From positions 4,249,705 to 4,313,704 of the forward strand of contig NZ_CP132359.1 in NCBI RefSeq assembly GCF_030758975.1: DNA of 64,000 nt, written 5' to 3'. Below the pieces are notes generated by a model, which did no database searches, had not been told where the DNA came from, and saw nothing but the letters and a program-made list of their open reading frames with translations. Positions 8,689-16,737 of the stretch are shown here, one piece after another. A program made the translations under genes and the position numbers. Origin of the DNA: Bosea beijingensis. GTDB taxonomy: Bacteria > Pseudomonadota > Alphaproteobacteria > Rhizobiales > Beijerinckiaceae. Each line of letters starts with the position of its first letter. The first letter of the stretch is position 1.

Positions 8689-9383
8689 GTTGCCGCGACG
8701 CGCTCGCAGCCTTCCTCGCGAGCGAAACTTCAATGGGCTGGCGTGAGCTGCCGGTTTTCGCCGCAGGCGGAGCCGCCGCGCGCGCCTGTGCCGCCGTCGA
8801 TGCCGAGCGGATGGCCGGACATGTCGTGGCGCCGGCGCCGGAACGTGTTTTCGCAGCGCTGGCGTTGACGCCGCTCGACACGGTCCGTGCCGTCATCCTG
8901 GGCCAGGATCCCTATCCGACGCCGGGCCATGCCAACGGGCTCGCCTTCTCCTATGTCGGCCCGCCGCCGCTGCCGCGCTCGCTCGTCAATATCTACAAGG
9001 AGCGGGCTGCCGATCTCAGCGAGCCCGCGCCGGCCGATGGCGACCTGACGCGCTGGGCCAAGCAAGGCGTGCTGCTGCTGAATACCGCGCTGACCGTGCG
9101 GGAAGGTGCGAGCAAGGCAGGCTCTCATCTCTCGCTCGGCTGGGGCGCGGTGACCGATGCTGTGATTGGGGCGGTCTCGCGCGAGCGGCCGCATGCCGTC
9201 TTCCTGCTCTGGGGCGCGCCGGCGCAGGCGAAACGGCCCCTGATCGACGAGAGCCGGCATCTGGTCATCGCGAGCGCCCATCCGTCGCCGCTGTCGGCGC
9301 GGCGGGGCTTCTTCGGCTCCAAGCCGTTCAGCCGGGCCAATGCCTGGCTGAAGGGACAGGGGGAGCAGACGATCGCGTGGTGA
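8685..9383 (+). CDS. ung: Uracil-DNA glycosylase, family 1
   Basis: A 232-aa base-excision repair enzyme removing uracil from DNA. The water-activating motif GQDPYPTPGHANGLAFS and the DNA-intercalating motif AHPSPLSARRGFFGSKPFSRAN are intact, and LLLNTALTVREG and LLWGAPAQ complete the family pattern. The GTG start overlaps the preceding stop (GTGA), implying translational coupling; an ATG 48 bp downstream (MGWRELPVF) is the alternative start. Nothing is unusual except its partnership with a periplasmic nucleotidase. Confidence 0.94.
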   Translation: MSCRDALAAFLASETSMGWRELPVFAAGGAAARACAAVDAERMAGHVVAPAPERVFAALALTPLDTVRAVILGQDPYPTPGHANGLAFSYVGPPPLPRSLVNIYKERAADLSEPAPADGDLTRWAKQGVLLLNTALTVREGASKAGSHLSLGWGAVTDAVIGAVSRERPHAVFLLWGAPAQAKRPLIDESRHLVIASAHPSPLSARRGFFGSKPFSRANAWLKGQGEQTIAW

Positions 9384-9398
9384 GGTCGGCGAAAGAGC

Positions 9399-10631
9399 TT
9401 ATCCCACCGGCCGCTCGTCCGCGATGACCTTGCCGTCGTTCGGCAACGCGCCGAGCGGCAGGATTTCAACCGCCCCCTTCAGCTTGGTCACCTGCTGCAA
9501 GGTCGAGGAGACCGCGTCGATCAGGCCGGCGGGCTCGGCGTAGATCTCGGCTTTCAGCGTCATCGTGTCGGTCTCGTTGGCGCGGCCGACGACGAGGCGA
9601 AGTTTCGCGATCTCGGCATGGCGCTTGGCGATCTCGGCGACCTGCTCGGGCCGCACAAACATGCCCTTGATCTTGGCAGTCTGGTCGGCGCGGCCCATCC
9701 AGCCCTTGATCCGGGTGTTGCTGCGCCCGCAGGCGCTGACGCCAGGGAGAATGGCGGTGAGATCGCCGACGGCGAGCCTGATCTGCGGATGATGCGGATC
9801 GAGATTGGTGATGACGACTTCGCCGACCTCGCCCTCGGGAACCGGATCGCCGGTGCCTGGTCGAACGATCTCGACGATCAGGTTCTCGTTCAGCACCATG
9901 CCCTCGCGCGCCGAGGTCTCATAGGCGATGACGCCGACATCGGCGGTGGCATAGAGCTGGTAGGCATCGATGCCGCGTTCTTTCACCCAGGCCTGCAGCG
10001 AGGGCGGGAAGGCGGCGCCGGAGACGACCGCGCGCCTGATCGAGGAGATGTCGACGCCGCGCGCATCGGCCGCTTCGATCAGGATCTTCAGGAAATCGGG
10101 CGTGCCGGCATAGGCGCTCGGCCGATAGGCCGAGATCACCTCCATCTGCTGCTCGGTATTGCCAGGGCCAGCCGGAATGACGGCGCAGCCGAGCGCGCGG
10201 GCAGCCGAATCCATGATGAAGCCGCCCGGCGTCAGGTGATAGCTCAACGTGTTCAGCACGATGTCGCCCGGCCGGAAGCCGGCGGCGTAAAGGCCGCGCG
10301 CGGCGCCCCAGCTATCGGTCGCGGTGCCCTCCGGCTCGAAGATCGGGCCGGGCGAGGTGAAGAGCCGGCCGAAGGAGCCGGGCTTCTCAGTGACGAAGCC
10401 GCCGAAGGGGAGGGATGCCTTTTGCAGCGCAGGCAATTCCGCCTTGCGCAGGATCGGCAGGCCGGCCAGTGCTTTGCGATCGGTGATCGCGGCGGGGTCG
10501 ATACCGGCGAGCCGCTCGGCATAGGCCGGGGCCTTCAGGGCTGCGGCCAGCACTGCCGGCAGGCGGGCGAAGAGATCGGCCTCGCGGGCTTCGGGCGGGC
10601 GGGTCTCCAGACCATCGTGATGTGTGTTCAT
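9399..10631 (-). CDS. Phenylacetate-CoA ligase family protein (atypical P-loop)
   Basis: A 410-aa adenylate-forming enzyme of the PaaK-like family. Recognisable blocks are LSYHLTPGGFIMDSAARALGCAVIPAGPGNTEQQMEVI, YRPSAYAGTPDFLKIL, the GxGEVVITNLD...IRLAVGDLTA segment and the C-terminal RADQTAKIKGMFVRPEQVAEI followed by the ACT-like PaaK tail. The canonical phosphate loop SSGTTGKP is replaced by FTSPGPIFEPEGTATD, so activity on ATP should be tested rather than assumed. It is the last gene of a minus-strand cluster with a Liv-type ABC transporter, suggesting a role in CoA activation of an imported acid. The start at 10631 is the first Met with a family-like N-terminus. Confidence 0.82.
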   Translation of the reverse strand: MNTHHDGLETRPPEAREADLFARLPAVLAAALKAPAYAERLAGIDPAAITDRKALAGLPILRKAELPALQKASLPFGGFVTEKPGSFGRLFTSPGPIFEPEGTATDSWGAARGLYAAGFRPGDIVLNTLSYHLTPGGFIMDSAARALGCAVIPAGPGNTEQQMEVISAYRPSAYAGTPDFLKILIEAADARGVDISSIRRAVVSGAAFPPSLQAWVKERGIDAYQLYATADVGVIAYETSAREGMVLNENLIVEIVRPGTGDPVPEGEVGEVVITNLDPHHPQIRLAVGDLTAILPGVSACGRSNTRIKGWMGRADQTAKIKGMFVRPEQVAEIAKRHAEIAKLRLVVGRANETDTMTLKAEIYAEPAGLIDAVSSTLQQVTKLKGAVEILPLGALPNDGKVIADERPVG

Positions 10632-10668
10632 CTGTCGGGTCCCAGGGTCTTGATCTCGGAAGGCGCCT

Positions 10669-11349
10669 TCAGCGGATGATCCGCAGGATGCGCAGGAAAT
10701 TGAGCAGGCCGACCAGCGCGCCGGCGACATAGGTGAAGGCCGCTGCCCGCAGCACGCCGCGCGCGGCCGGAAGATCGCGCTGGTCGAGATAGCCGTCGCC
10801 GGCGAGGATCGGCAGCGCCTTGCCGAAGCTGGCGTCGAGCTCCAGCGGCAAGGTGACGAGATGCACGACGAGGCCAATGCCGAGCAGGGCGATCGCCAGC
10901 CCGACCTGCATCAGGCCGACCGCCGGCACATGCGTCACCACCGCGACGAGGGGGGCGGTGATCATCACGGCCATCGCCACCTTGTCGACGATGAAGAGAG
11001 TGCGGGCCAGCATGCTGCGGGCGGCGAGCAGGCTGCTGCCCTGAGCGTGCTGGATGGCGTGGCCGACCTCATGCGCGGCAACTGCAACGGCCGTGATCGA
11101 GCGGCCGTCATGGTTGTCGCGCGACAGCCTGACTGCGCGCGCCTGCGGGTCGTAATGGTCGCCGCCCTCGGTCGTCTCGACAGTCACGGCTCCGAGCTGG
11201 AAGCGGTCGAGCAGGTGGCGTGCCAGTTCGCCGCCGGTCCCGGGCAGATCGGCGCGCGCCACCGCATGCCGGTTCATCTCGCTGCGGACCCAGGCCTGCG
11301 GTCCGAAGACCAGCAGGAGCACGAGCAGGGCTGCCACGACATAGAGCAT
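10669..11349 (-). CDS. YugP-like membrane zinc metallopeptidase
   Basis: A 226-aa integral membrane protein with an N-terminal helix (MLYVVAALLVLLLVFG), a zincin-like motif AVAVAAHEVGHAIQHAQG (HEVGH, about residues 99-103) and three further hydrophobic segments. This matches the putative membrane zinc metallopeptidase family represented by Bacillus YugP, whose substrates are mostly unknown. It sits 25 bp downstream of the Liv-type ATPase and 37 bp upstream of the CoA ligase, in the same direction, so it may be co-transcribed with a transporter to which it has no known link. Confidence 0.85.
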   Translation of the reverse strand: MLYVVAALLVLLLVFGPQAWVRSEMNRHAVARADLPGTGGELARHLLDRFQLGAVTVETTEGGDHYDPQARAVRLSRDNHDGRSITAVAVAAHEVGHAIQHAQGSSLLAARSMLARTLFIVDKVAMAVMITAPLVAVVTHVPAVGLMQVGLAIALLGIGLVVHLVTLPLELDASFGKALPILAGDGYLDQRDLPAARGVLRAAAFTYVAGALVGLLNFLRILRIIR

Positions 11350-11374
11350 CGAGCCGATCGCTCCGGGAGCCGTC

Positions 11375-12220
11375 TCAGGACAGCCAGCGCTTGCGGCGCT
11401 TGTAGCTCTTCACCTCGCGGAAGGACTTCTTGTTGCCCTCGGCGACGCCGAGGTAGAATTCCTTCACGTCCTCGTTCTCGCGCAGCATCTTCGCCTCGCC
11501 GTCCATGACGACGCGGCCGGTTTCCATGATGTAGCCATAGGTCGCGTAGCGCAACGCCATGTTGGTGTTCTGCTCGGCGACGAGGAAGGAGACCCCCTCG
11601 TCGGCATTGAGCTGGCGGACGATCTCGAAGATCTCCTCGACGATCTGCGGGGCGAGGCCCATCGAGGGCTCGTCGAGCAGGATCATCTTGGGGTTCGACA
11701 TCATGGCGCGGCCGATGGCGCACATCTGCTGCTCGCCGCCGGAGGTGTAGCCGGCCTGCGAGGTCCGCCGCTGCTTCAGGCGCGGGAACAGGGTGTAGAT
11801 CTTCTCGAGGTCGCGCTTGATCGCGGCATTGCCGTCGCGACGGGTGAAGGCGCCGGTCAGCAGGTTTTCCTCGATCGAGAGATGACCGAAACAGTGCCGG
11901 CCTTCCATGACCTGGATGCAGCCGCGCCGGACCAGTTCGTTCGGAGACATCTTGTCGACGCGCTCGCCGTCGAAGACGATCGAGCCCTTGGTGACCTCGC
12001 CGCGCTCGGCCTTGAGCAGGTTGGAGATCGCCTTCAGCGTCGTGGTCTTGCCGGCGCCGTTGGCACCGAGGATCGCGACGATGCCGGCGCGCGGCACGGT
12101 GAGCGAGACGCCCTTCAACACCAGCACGACATGGTCGTAGATGACCTCGATATTGTTGAGCGACAGGATGGTGTCGCTCGCGGTCGCGGCGGCCTGCTTT
12201 TCGAGGGTCGCGGTCGACAT
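11375..12220 (-). CDS. Branched-chain-type ABC transporter ATPase, LivF-like
   Basis: A 281-aa cytoplasmic ATPase subunit. Walker A is GANGAGKTT (about residues 49-57), the signature is SGGEQQMCAIGRAMM, and Walker B is MILLDEPSMGL, followed by the switch region (VAEQNT). Like other LivF homologues it lacks the extra C-terminal LivG features; the tail is a basic 25-residue extension (GNKKSFREVKSYKRRKRWLS). It follows the solute-binding protein after a strong hairpin and pairs with the LivG-like ATPase at 15922. Confidence 0.9.
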   Translation of the reverse strand: MSTATLEKQAAATASDTILSLNNIEVIYDHVVLVLKGVSLTVPRAGIVAILGANGAGKTTTLKAISNLLKAERGEVTKGSIVFDGERVDKMSPNELVRRGCIQVMEGRHCFGHLSIEENLLTGAFTRRDGNAAIKRDLEKIYTLFPRLKQRRTSQAGYTSGGEQQMCAIGRAMMSNPKMILLDEPSMGLAPQIVEEIFEIVRQLNADEGVSFLVAEQNTNMALRYATYGYIMETGRVVMDGEAKMLRENEDVKEFYLGVAEGNKKSFREVKSYKRRKRWLS

Positions 12221-12253
12221 CGGCCTCTCCCGGGCAATCGGTAGCGATGGGGT

Positions 12254-12278
12254 GCCGGCGGCGGGGACCGCCGCCGGC
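12254..12278 (-). promoter_or_regulatory. Intercistronic hairpin between binding protein and LivF-like gene
   Basis: An 11-bp perfect GC stem (12254-12264 with 12268-12278) has a 3-nt loop and no U tract. It lies 10 bp after the solute-binding protein stop. Such hairpins commonly stabilise the upstream mRNA or attenuate transcription, giving excess binding protein over ATPase. Confidence 0.6.
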
Positions 12279-12288
12279 TGCCGTCAGA

Positions 12289-13617
12289 TCAGGACGACTT
12301 TTCGCAGGGCTCGGTGCGCTTGGGCCAATTGCCGGCCTTCTCGACATAGTCCTTGGCGTTGGACTCGATCAGCGGCCGGACCTCGTCCTTCAGGGGCTCG
12401 ACCCAGTCGCCCTTCTTGGTCCACTTGGCGCCGTCCCACTCGGAGACGAACATCTTGCTGTGGCCGGAATGGTCGGTGCAGGAGATCGTGGTCGGCGTGA
12501 CGAAACCGCCGAGGCCGATCTCCTTGAGGCGAGCCTCGGTCAGGTTGAGCGATTCGAGGCCACGGCGCATGTCCTCGGAATTGATCACCTTCTTGCCGGT
12601 AAGCTTCTGCGCGTTGCGGATGCCTTCGACGACGAGCATCGCGTTGTAGACGCCGCGGTTGTAGAGGGCCTCGCCGACCTTCTCCTTCGGCGTCGTGCTC
12701 TTGCCCTTGTCGACCACGAACTTGACGATGTCCTGCATCGCGGGCGCCTCGGTGCCGCTCAAGGTCCAGCTCAGCGACTTGTAGCCCTTGGCCTGATCGC
12801 CGCCGGCACGGGCGTCGTCGTCACCGCCGGCCCACCAGACGCCGACGAACTTGTTCATCGGGAAGTTGTTCTTGGCCGCTTCCTTGACCGCGGTCGGGTT
12901 CATCGCGCCCCAGCCCTGGTTGTAGAGGTAGTCCGGCCGGTCGCGGCGGATCGAGAGCCAGAGCGAACCCTGGTTCTGCATGTCGGCTGCGGCCACCGGA
13001 TAGAGCTTCAGCTCGAAGCCGTATTTCTTGGCGAGGTTCTCGAGAACCGGGATCGGCTCCTTGCCGAAAGGCGCGTCGAGATGGATCAGGCCGAGCTTCT
13101 TGCCCTTGAGCTTGTCCATGCCACCGAGCTCGGCCGCCATGTGCCGGACCATGACGGAGGCGCCGTCCCAATAGGTGAAGGGCGGGATGAAGACCCAGGG
13201 GAAGTTCGTGCCGTCCGCCGAGGAGGACAGGCCGTAGGCCATCGACAGGATCGGGATCTTGTCGACATGGGCGCGCGGGATCGCGGCCAGCGTCGCGCCG
13301 GTCGACCAGGGCGAATAGACGATGGTGTTCTTCGACTTGGCCTGCTCGTAGCACTCGATCGACTTCTTGGTGTCGTAGCCGGTCTCGCATTCCTCGTAGA
13401 CGACCTTGACGCCGTTCACGCCGCCGTCGCGCTCGTTGATCATCGTGATGTAGTCGCGCATGCCGTCGCCGATCGGGATGCCCGAGCCCGAGAACGGGCC
13501 GGTGCGATAGGCGTTGTTGGCGAAATAGACGCTGTCCTGCGCCATCGCCGGGGCAAGCGCGCCGGCGGCGAACAGGGCTCCGAGCGCTGCACCCTTCAAC
13601 AGATTGCTGGTCTTCAT
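12289..13617 (-). CDS. Liv-type ABC transporter substrate-binding protein
   Basis: A 442-aa periplasmic binding protein with a Sec signal (MKTSNLLKGAALGALFAAGALAPAMAQ, cleavage about residue 27) and a type-I Leu/Ile/Val-binding fold (YRTGPFSGSGIPIGDGMRDYITMINERDGGVNGVKVVYEECETGYDTKKSIECYEQ). It is longer than amino-acid LivJ/K proteins (about 370 aa) and resembles homologues encoded with acyl- or aryl-CoA ligases, which bind aromatic or other hydrophobic acids; that is inference. Internal cysteines (EECETGYDTKKSIEC and TISCTD) may form disulfides. The start at 13617 is fixed by the signal peptide. Confidence 0.9.
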   Translation of the reverse strand: MKTSNLLKGAALGALFAAGALAPAMAQDSVYFANNAYRTGPFSGSGIPIGDGMRDYITMINERDGGVNGVKVVYEECETGYDTKKSIECYEQAKSKNTIVYSPWSTGATLAAIPRAHVDKIPILSMAYGLSSSADGTNFPWVFIPPFTYWDGASVMVRHMAAELGGMDKLKGKKLGLIHLDAPFGKEPIPVLENLAKKYGFELKLYPVAAADMQNQGSLWLSIRRDRPDYLYNQGWGAMNPTAVKEAAKNNFPMNKFVGVWWAGGDDDARAGGDQAKGYKSLSWTLSGTEAPAMQDIVKFVVDKGKSTTPKEKVGEALYNRGVYNAMLVVEGIRNAQKLTGKKVINSEDMRRGLESLNLTEARLKEIGLGGFVTPTTISCTDHSGHSKMFVSEWDGAKWTKKGDWVEPLKDEVRPLIESNAKDYVEKAGNWPKRTEPCEKSS

Positions 13618-13705
13618 GGACTTCCTCCGTTCGTTTCCTCCCGACCAGACTGCTGTCGGATCGGTCTTTATCCGCCGGCGCTTCACTGTCGCCGGTCGTT
13701 TCTTG

Positions 13706-13758
13706 GGCCTTTCCCGCAGCCTCAATACGGGAAAGGCCGATTCAATAAGGGAAAGGCC
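13706..13758 (-). repeat. Tandem duplication of the livM-like gene end plus hairpin
   Basis: The 17-bp end of the permease gene including its stop (plus strand 13742-13758) is repeated at 13722-13738 with one mismatch, a 20-bp period. The second copy pairs with an inverted copy at 13706-13716 (11-bp stem, 11-nt loop), making a hairpin between the permease and binding-protein genes. Confidence 0.75.
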
Positions 13759-14821
13759 ATGTGCGCAATTTCTGCTTCCCGATCTGCCAGAGCCTGGCGA
13801 GCCCGTGTGGCTCGACGATCAGGAAGGTGATGATCAGCGCGCCGACCAGCATGAAGGTCACATGCTCGGCGGCTGCGCCCTGGATCGGGATGCCTAGCGC
13901 CGGCAGGCCGAATTTCAGCGCGGTCGGCAGGATCGAGAGGAAGGCCGCGCCGAAGAAGGAGCCGATCAGGGAACCGAGGCCGCCGATGATGACCATGAAC
14001 AGGATGTTGAAGGAGAGGCGGATCGAGAACACGTCCGCCGCCTCGCCGCCGCCGTACCAGAGGAAGATCATCATCGCGCCGGCGACGCCGCAGAAATAGG
14101 AGGAGACGGCGAAGGCGGCGAGCTTGGCGTTGAGCAGCTTGATGCCCATCAGCTCGGCGGCGATGTCCATGTCGCGCACCGCCATCCAGGAGCGGCCGAG
14201 CTTGCCGTGGACGATGTTGGAGGCGAACCAGGTCAGCACGACGACGAGGCCGAGGCAGACGAAATAGCGTGTCTCCGGCGTCGCGGCGGCACCCGTCAGG
14301 GGGATGTTGAAGAGCGTGCGCTGCGGCACCTCGATCGCGCCCGAGGCATTGTAGTTGAACAGCCAGGGCACGCGCACGAAGGCCCATTGCAGGAAGAACT
14401 GCGCGGCGAGCGTCGCGACGGCGAGGTAGAAGCCCTTGATACGCAAAGAGGGCAGGCCGAAGAGCACGCCGATGCCTGCCGAGAACAACCCCGAGACAAG
14501 GATCAGGACGATGATGTTCACGCCCGGGAAGAGCGTGGTGAGCTTGTAGCAGCTATAGGCGCCGACACCCATGAAGGCAGCGGTGCCGAGCGAGATCAGC
14601 CCGGTATAGCCGGTGAGGATGTTGAGCCCGATCGCCGCCAGCGAGAAGACCAGGAAGGGGATCATCACCGAGGCGATGAAGAAATCGCTGCCCAGGAAGG
14701 GGATCGCGACCAGGGCGATCGCCAGGATGACGGCGATGCCGATCCGGTCCTCCTTGAGGGGGAAGACCGCCATGTCGCTGGCGTAGCTGGATTTGTATTG
14801 GCCGGCCTCGCGGTAGAGCAT
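13742..14821 (-). CDS. Liv-type ABC permease, LivM-like
   Basis: A 359-aa inner-membrane permease with about ten hydrophobic helices. The family region FSLAAIGLNILTGYTGLISLGTAAFMGVGAYS is near residues 60-90 and the cytoplasmic coupling loop (GRSWMAVRDMDIAAELMGIKLLNAKLAAF) near residues 210-240. The MLYREAG start at 14821 lies 13 bp after the stop of the LivH-like gene. The stop-codon segment is duplicated downstream. It forms the channel together with the LivH-like protein. Confidence 0.9.
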   Translation of the reverse strand: MLYREAGQYKSSYASDMAVFPLKEDRIGIAVILAIALVAIPFLGSDFFIASVMIPFLVFSLAAIGLNILTGYTGLISLGTAAFMGVGAYSCYKLTTLFPGVNIIVLILVSGLFSAGIGVLFGLPSLRIKGFYLAVATLAAQFFLQWAFVRVPWLFNYNASGAIEVPQRTLFNIPLTGAAATPETRYFVCLGLVVVLTWFASNIVHGKLGRSWMAVRDMDIAAELMGIKLLNAKLAAFAVSSYFCGVAGAMMIFLWYGGGEAADVFSIRLSFNILFMVIIGGLGSLIGSFFGAAFLSILPTALKFGLPALGIPIQGAAAEHVTFMLVGALIITFLIVEPHGLARLWQIGKQKLRTWPFPY

Positions 14822-14834
14822 GTCGTCCGGCTCC

Positions 14835-15908
14835 TCAGATGCGTTCGATGATCTTGTCGCCGAACAGGCCCTGCGGCCGGAACAGCAGGAAGCCAAGGGC
14901 GATGAAATAGGCGAGCCAGCTCTCGATGCCGCCGCCGATCAGCGGGCCCCAGTAGAACTCGCCGAGCTTCTCGCCGATGCCGATGATCAGGCCGCCGACG
15001 ATGGCGCCGGGGATCGAGGTGAAGCCGCCGAGGATCAGCACCGGCAGGGCCTTCAGCGCCACGATTTCCAGCGCGAAGGAGACGTCCGAGCGGGCGCCCC
15101 ACATGATGCCGGTGATCAGCGCGACGATGCCGGCGGTGAACCAGACGATGACCCAGATCTGGTTGAGCGAGATGCCGACCGAGAGCGCCGCCTTGTGGCT
15201 GTCGGCGACCGCGCGGAGCGCGCGGCCGATGCGGGTGTACTGGAAGAAGACGGCGAGCGCGGCGATCATCAGCGAGGCGATGACGGCTGCGGCGATGTCG
15301 ATCTTCTGCAACGAGACCAGCCCGCCGAGGATCTGCAGATCGACCGCGCCTTTCGGCAGATAAAGTTGCTCGGCAATCATCTGCTTGGGATTGCCGCCGA
15401 AGAGCGATTCGCCGAAGCCGATCAGGAAATAGGTGATGCCGAAGGTCGCCATGAACAGGATGATGTCGGGCTGGTTGACCAGCGGGCGCAGCACCACGCG
15501 CTCGATGGTGACGGCGAGCGCGAACATCACGCCGAGCGTCAGGATGACCGCAAGGAAGGCCGGAACGCCCTTCTCGTAGAGACCGACCAGCGTCAGCGCC
15601 GCGAACACCACCATGATGCCCTGGGCGAAGTTGAAGACGCCGGAGGCCTTGAAGATCAGCACGAAACCGAGGGCGATCAGGGCGTAGAGCACGCCGGAGA
15701 CGAGCCCTTCCCAGACGGTCTGGACCAGCAGGTCCGGTGCCTGGACCATCTGCTGGAACGGATCGACGAAGATCGCGTAGAGCGTGTTTGAGGAATCGAA
15801 GCGGATGCCGATGATGCCGGCGAGCAGGATGGCGCCGAGGATCAGCGCGGCCCGGACACGGAAGCTGCCGAAATTGACGCCTGCGGGGCGGGTGGCGATG
15901 TCGCTCAT
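14835..15908 (-). CDS. Liv-type ABC permease, LivH-like
   Basis: A 357-aa inner-membrane permease. The LivH family core is visible as SGVLYALIALGFVLIFKASGVFNFAQGIMVVFAALT (about residues 68-105) and the coupling loop TRIGRALRAVADSHKAALSVGISLNQIWVIVW. An extra N-terminal segment of about 60 residues with one hydrophobic helix precedes the core, longer than in standard LivH (about 300 aa). It sits between LivG-like and LivM-like genes with 13-bp gaps, so it is clearly one operon. Confidence 0.9.
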   Translation of the reverse strand: MSDIATRPAGVNFGSFRVRAALILGAILLAGIIGIRFDSSNTLYAIFVDPFQQMVQAPDLLVQTVWEGLVSGVLYALIALGFVLIFKASGVFNFAQGIMVVFAALTLVGLYEKGVPAFLAVILTLGVMFALAVTIERVVLRPLVNQPDIILFMATFGITYFLIGFGESLFGGNPKQMIAEQLYLPKGAVDLQILGGLVSLQKIDIAAAVIASLMIAALAVFFQYTRIGRALRAVADSHKAALSVGISLNQIWVIVWFTAGIVALITGIMWGARSDVSFALEIVALKALPVLILGGFTSIPGAIVGGLIIGIGEKLGEFYWGPLIGGGIESWLAYFIALGFLLFRPQGLFGDKIIERI

Positions 15909-15921
15909 GTCTCCACGCTCC

Positions 15922-16737
15922 TCAATGCGCCACGCCGAGATAGGCGTCGATGACCTTCTGGTTCGCCTTGACTTCGTCAGGCGTGCCGTCAGCGATCTTG
16001 CGGCCGTATTCGAGCACGACGACGCGGTCGGACAGGTCCATGACGACCCCCATGTCGTGCTCGATCAACGCAATGGTGGTGCCGAACTGGTTGTTCACGT
16101 CGAGGATGAAGCGGCACATGTCCTCCTTCTCCTCGAGGTTCATGCCGGCCATCGGCTCGTCGAGCAGGAGGAGCTCCGGCTCCATGGCGAGCGCACGGCC
16201 GAGCTCGACGCGCTTCTGCAGGCCATAAGGGAGTTTGCCGACCGGCAATTTGCGGATGTGCTCGATCTGCAGGAAGTCGATGATGTCCTCGACGACGCGG
16301 CGATGCGCGATCTCCTCCTGCATTGCGGGGCCATGGCGCAGGGCCTGCCAGAAAAAGCCCTTCTTCATCTTGAGCGTGCGGCCGGTCATGATGTTGTCGA
16401 GCGTCGACATGCCCTTGAACAGCGCGACGTTTTGGAAGGTGCGGGCGATGCCCCCGGCAGCGGCGCGGTGCGGGCGCATCTTGGCGCGGCGCTCGCCCTT
16501 GAAGACGATCTGGCCTTCCTGCGGCTGGTAGAAGCCGTTGATGCAGTTCAGCATCGAGGTCTTGCCGGCGCCGTTCGGGCCGATGATGGCGCGGATCTCG
16601 CCCTTGCGGATGTCGAAGGAGACATCGGTGATCGCCTTCACGCCGCCGAAGCGCAGCGAGATGTTTTCGACCGAGAGCAGGACCTCGCCCTTGGCGCGGA
16701 TGGGGGTGCCGGTCACGTTGATCGGTTCCGCGTTCAT
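15922..16737 (-). CDS. Liv-type ABC transporter ATPase, LivG-like
   Basis: A 271-aa ATPase. Walker A is GPNGAGKTS (about residues 53-61); the usual LivG segment GGIARTFQNVALFKGMSTLDNIMTGR, the signature LPYGLQKRVELGRAL (degenerate LSGGQ, typical of LivG) and Walker B LLLLDEPMAGMN follow. The C-terminus ends VIDAYLGVAH like LivG proteins. The start ATG overlaps the stop of the upstream acyl-CoA synthetase (ATGA), coupling the ligase to the transporter. Confidence 0.92.
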   Translation of the reverse strand: MNAEPINVTGTPIRAKGEVLLSVENISLRFGGVKAITDVSFDIRKGEIRAIIGPNGAGKTSMLNCINGFYQPQEGQIVFKGERRAKMRPHRAAAGGIARTFQNVALFKGMSTLDNIMTGRTLKMKKGFFWQALRHGPAMQEEIAHRRVVEDIIDFLQIEHIRKLPVGKLPYGLQKRVELGRALAMEPELLLLDEPMAGMNLEEKEDMCRFILDVNNQFGTTIALIEHDMGVVMDLSDRVVVLEYGRKIADGTPDEVKANQKVIDAYLGVAH

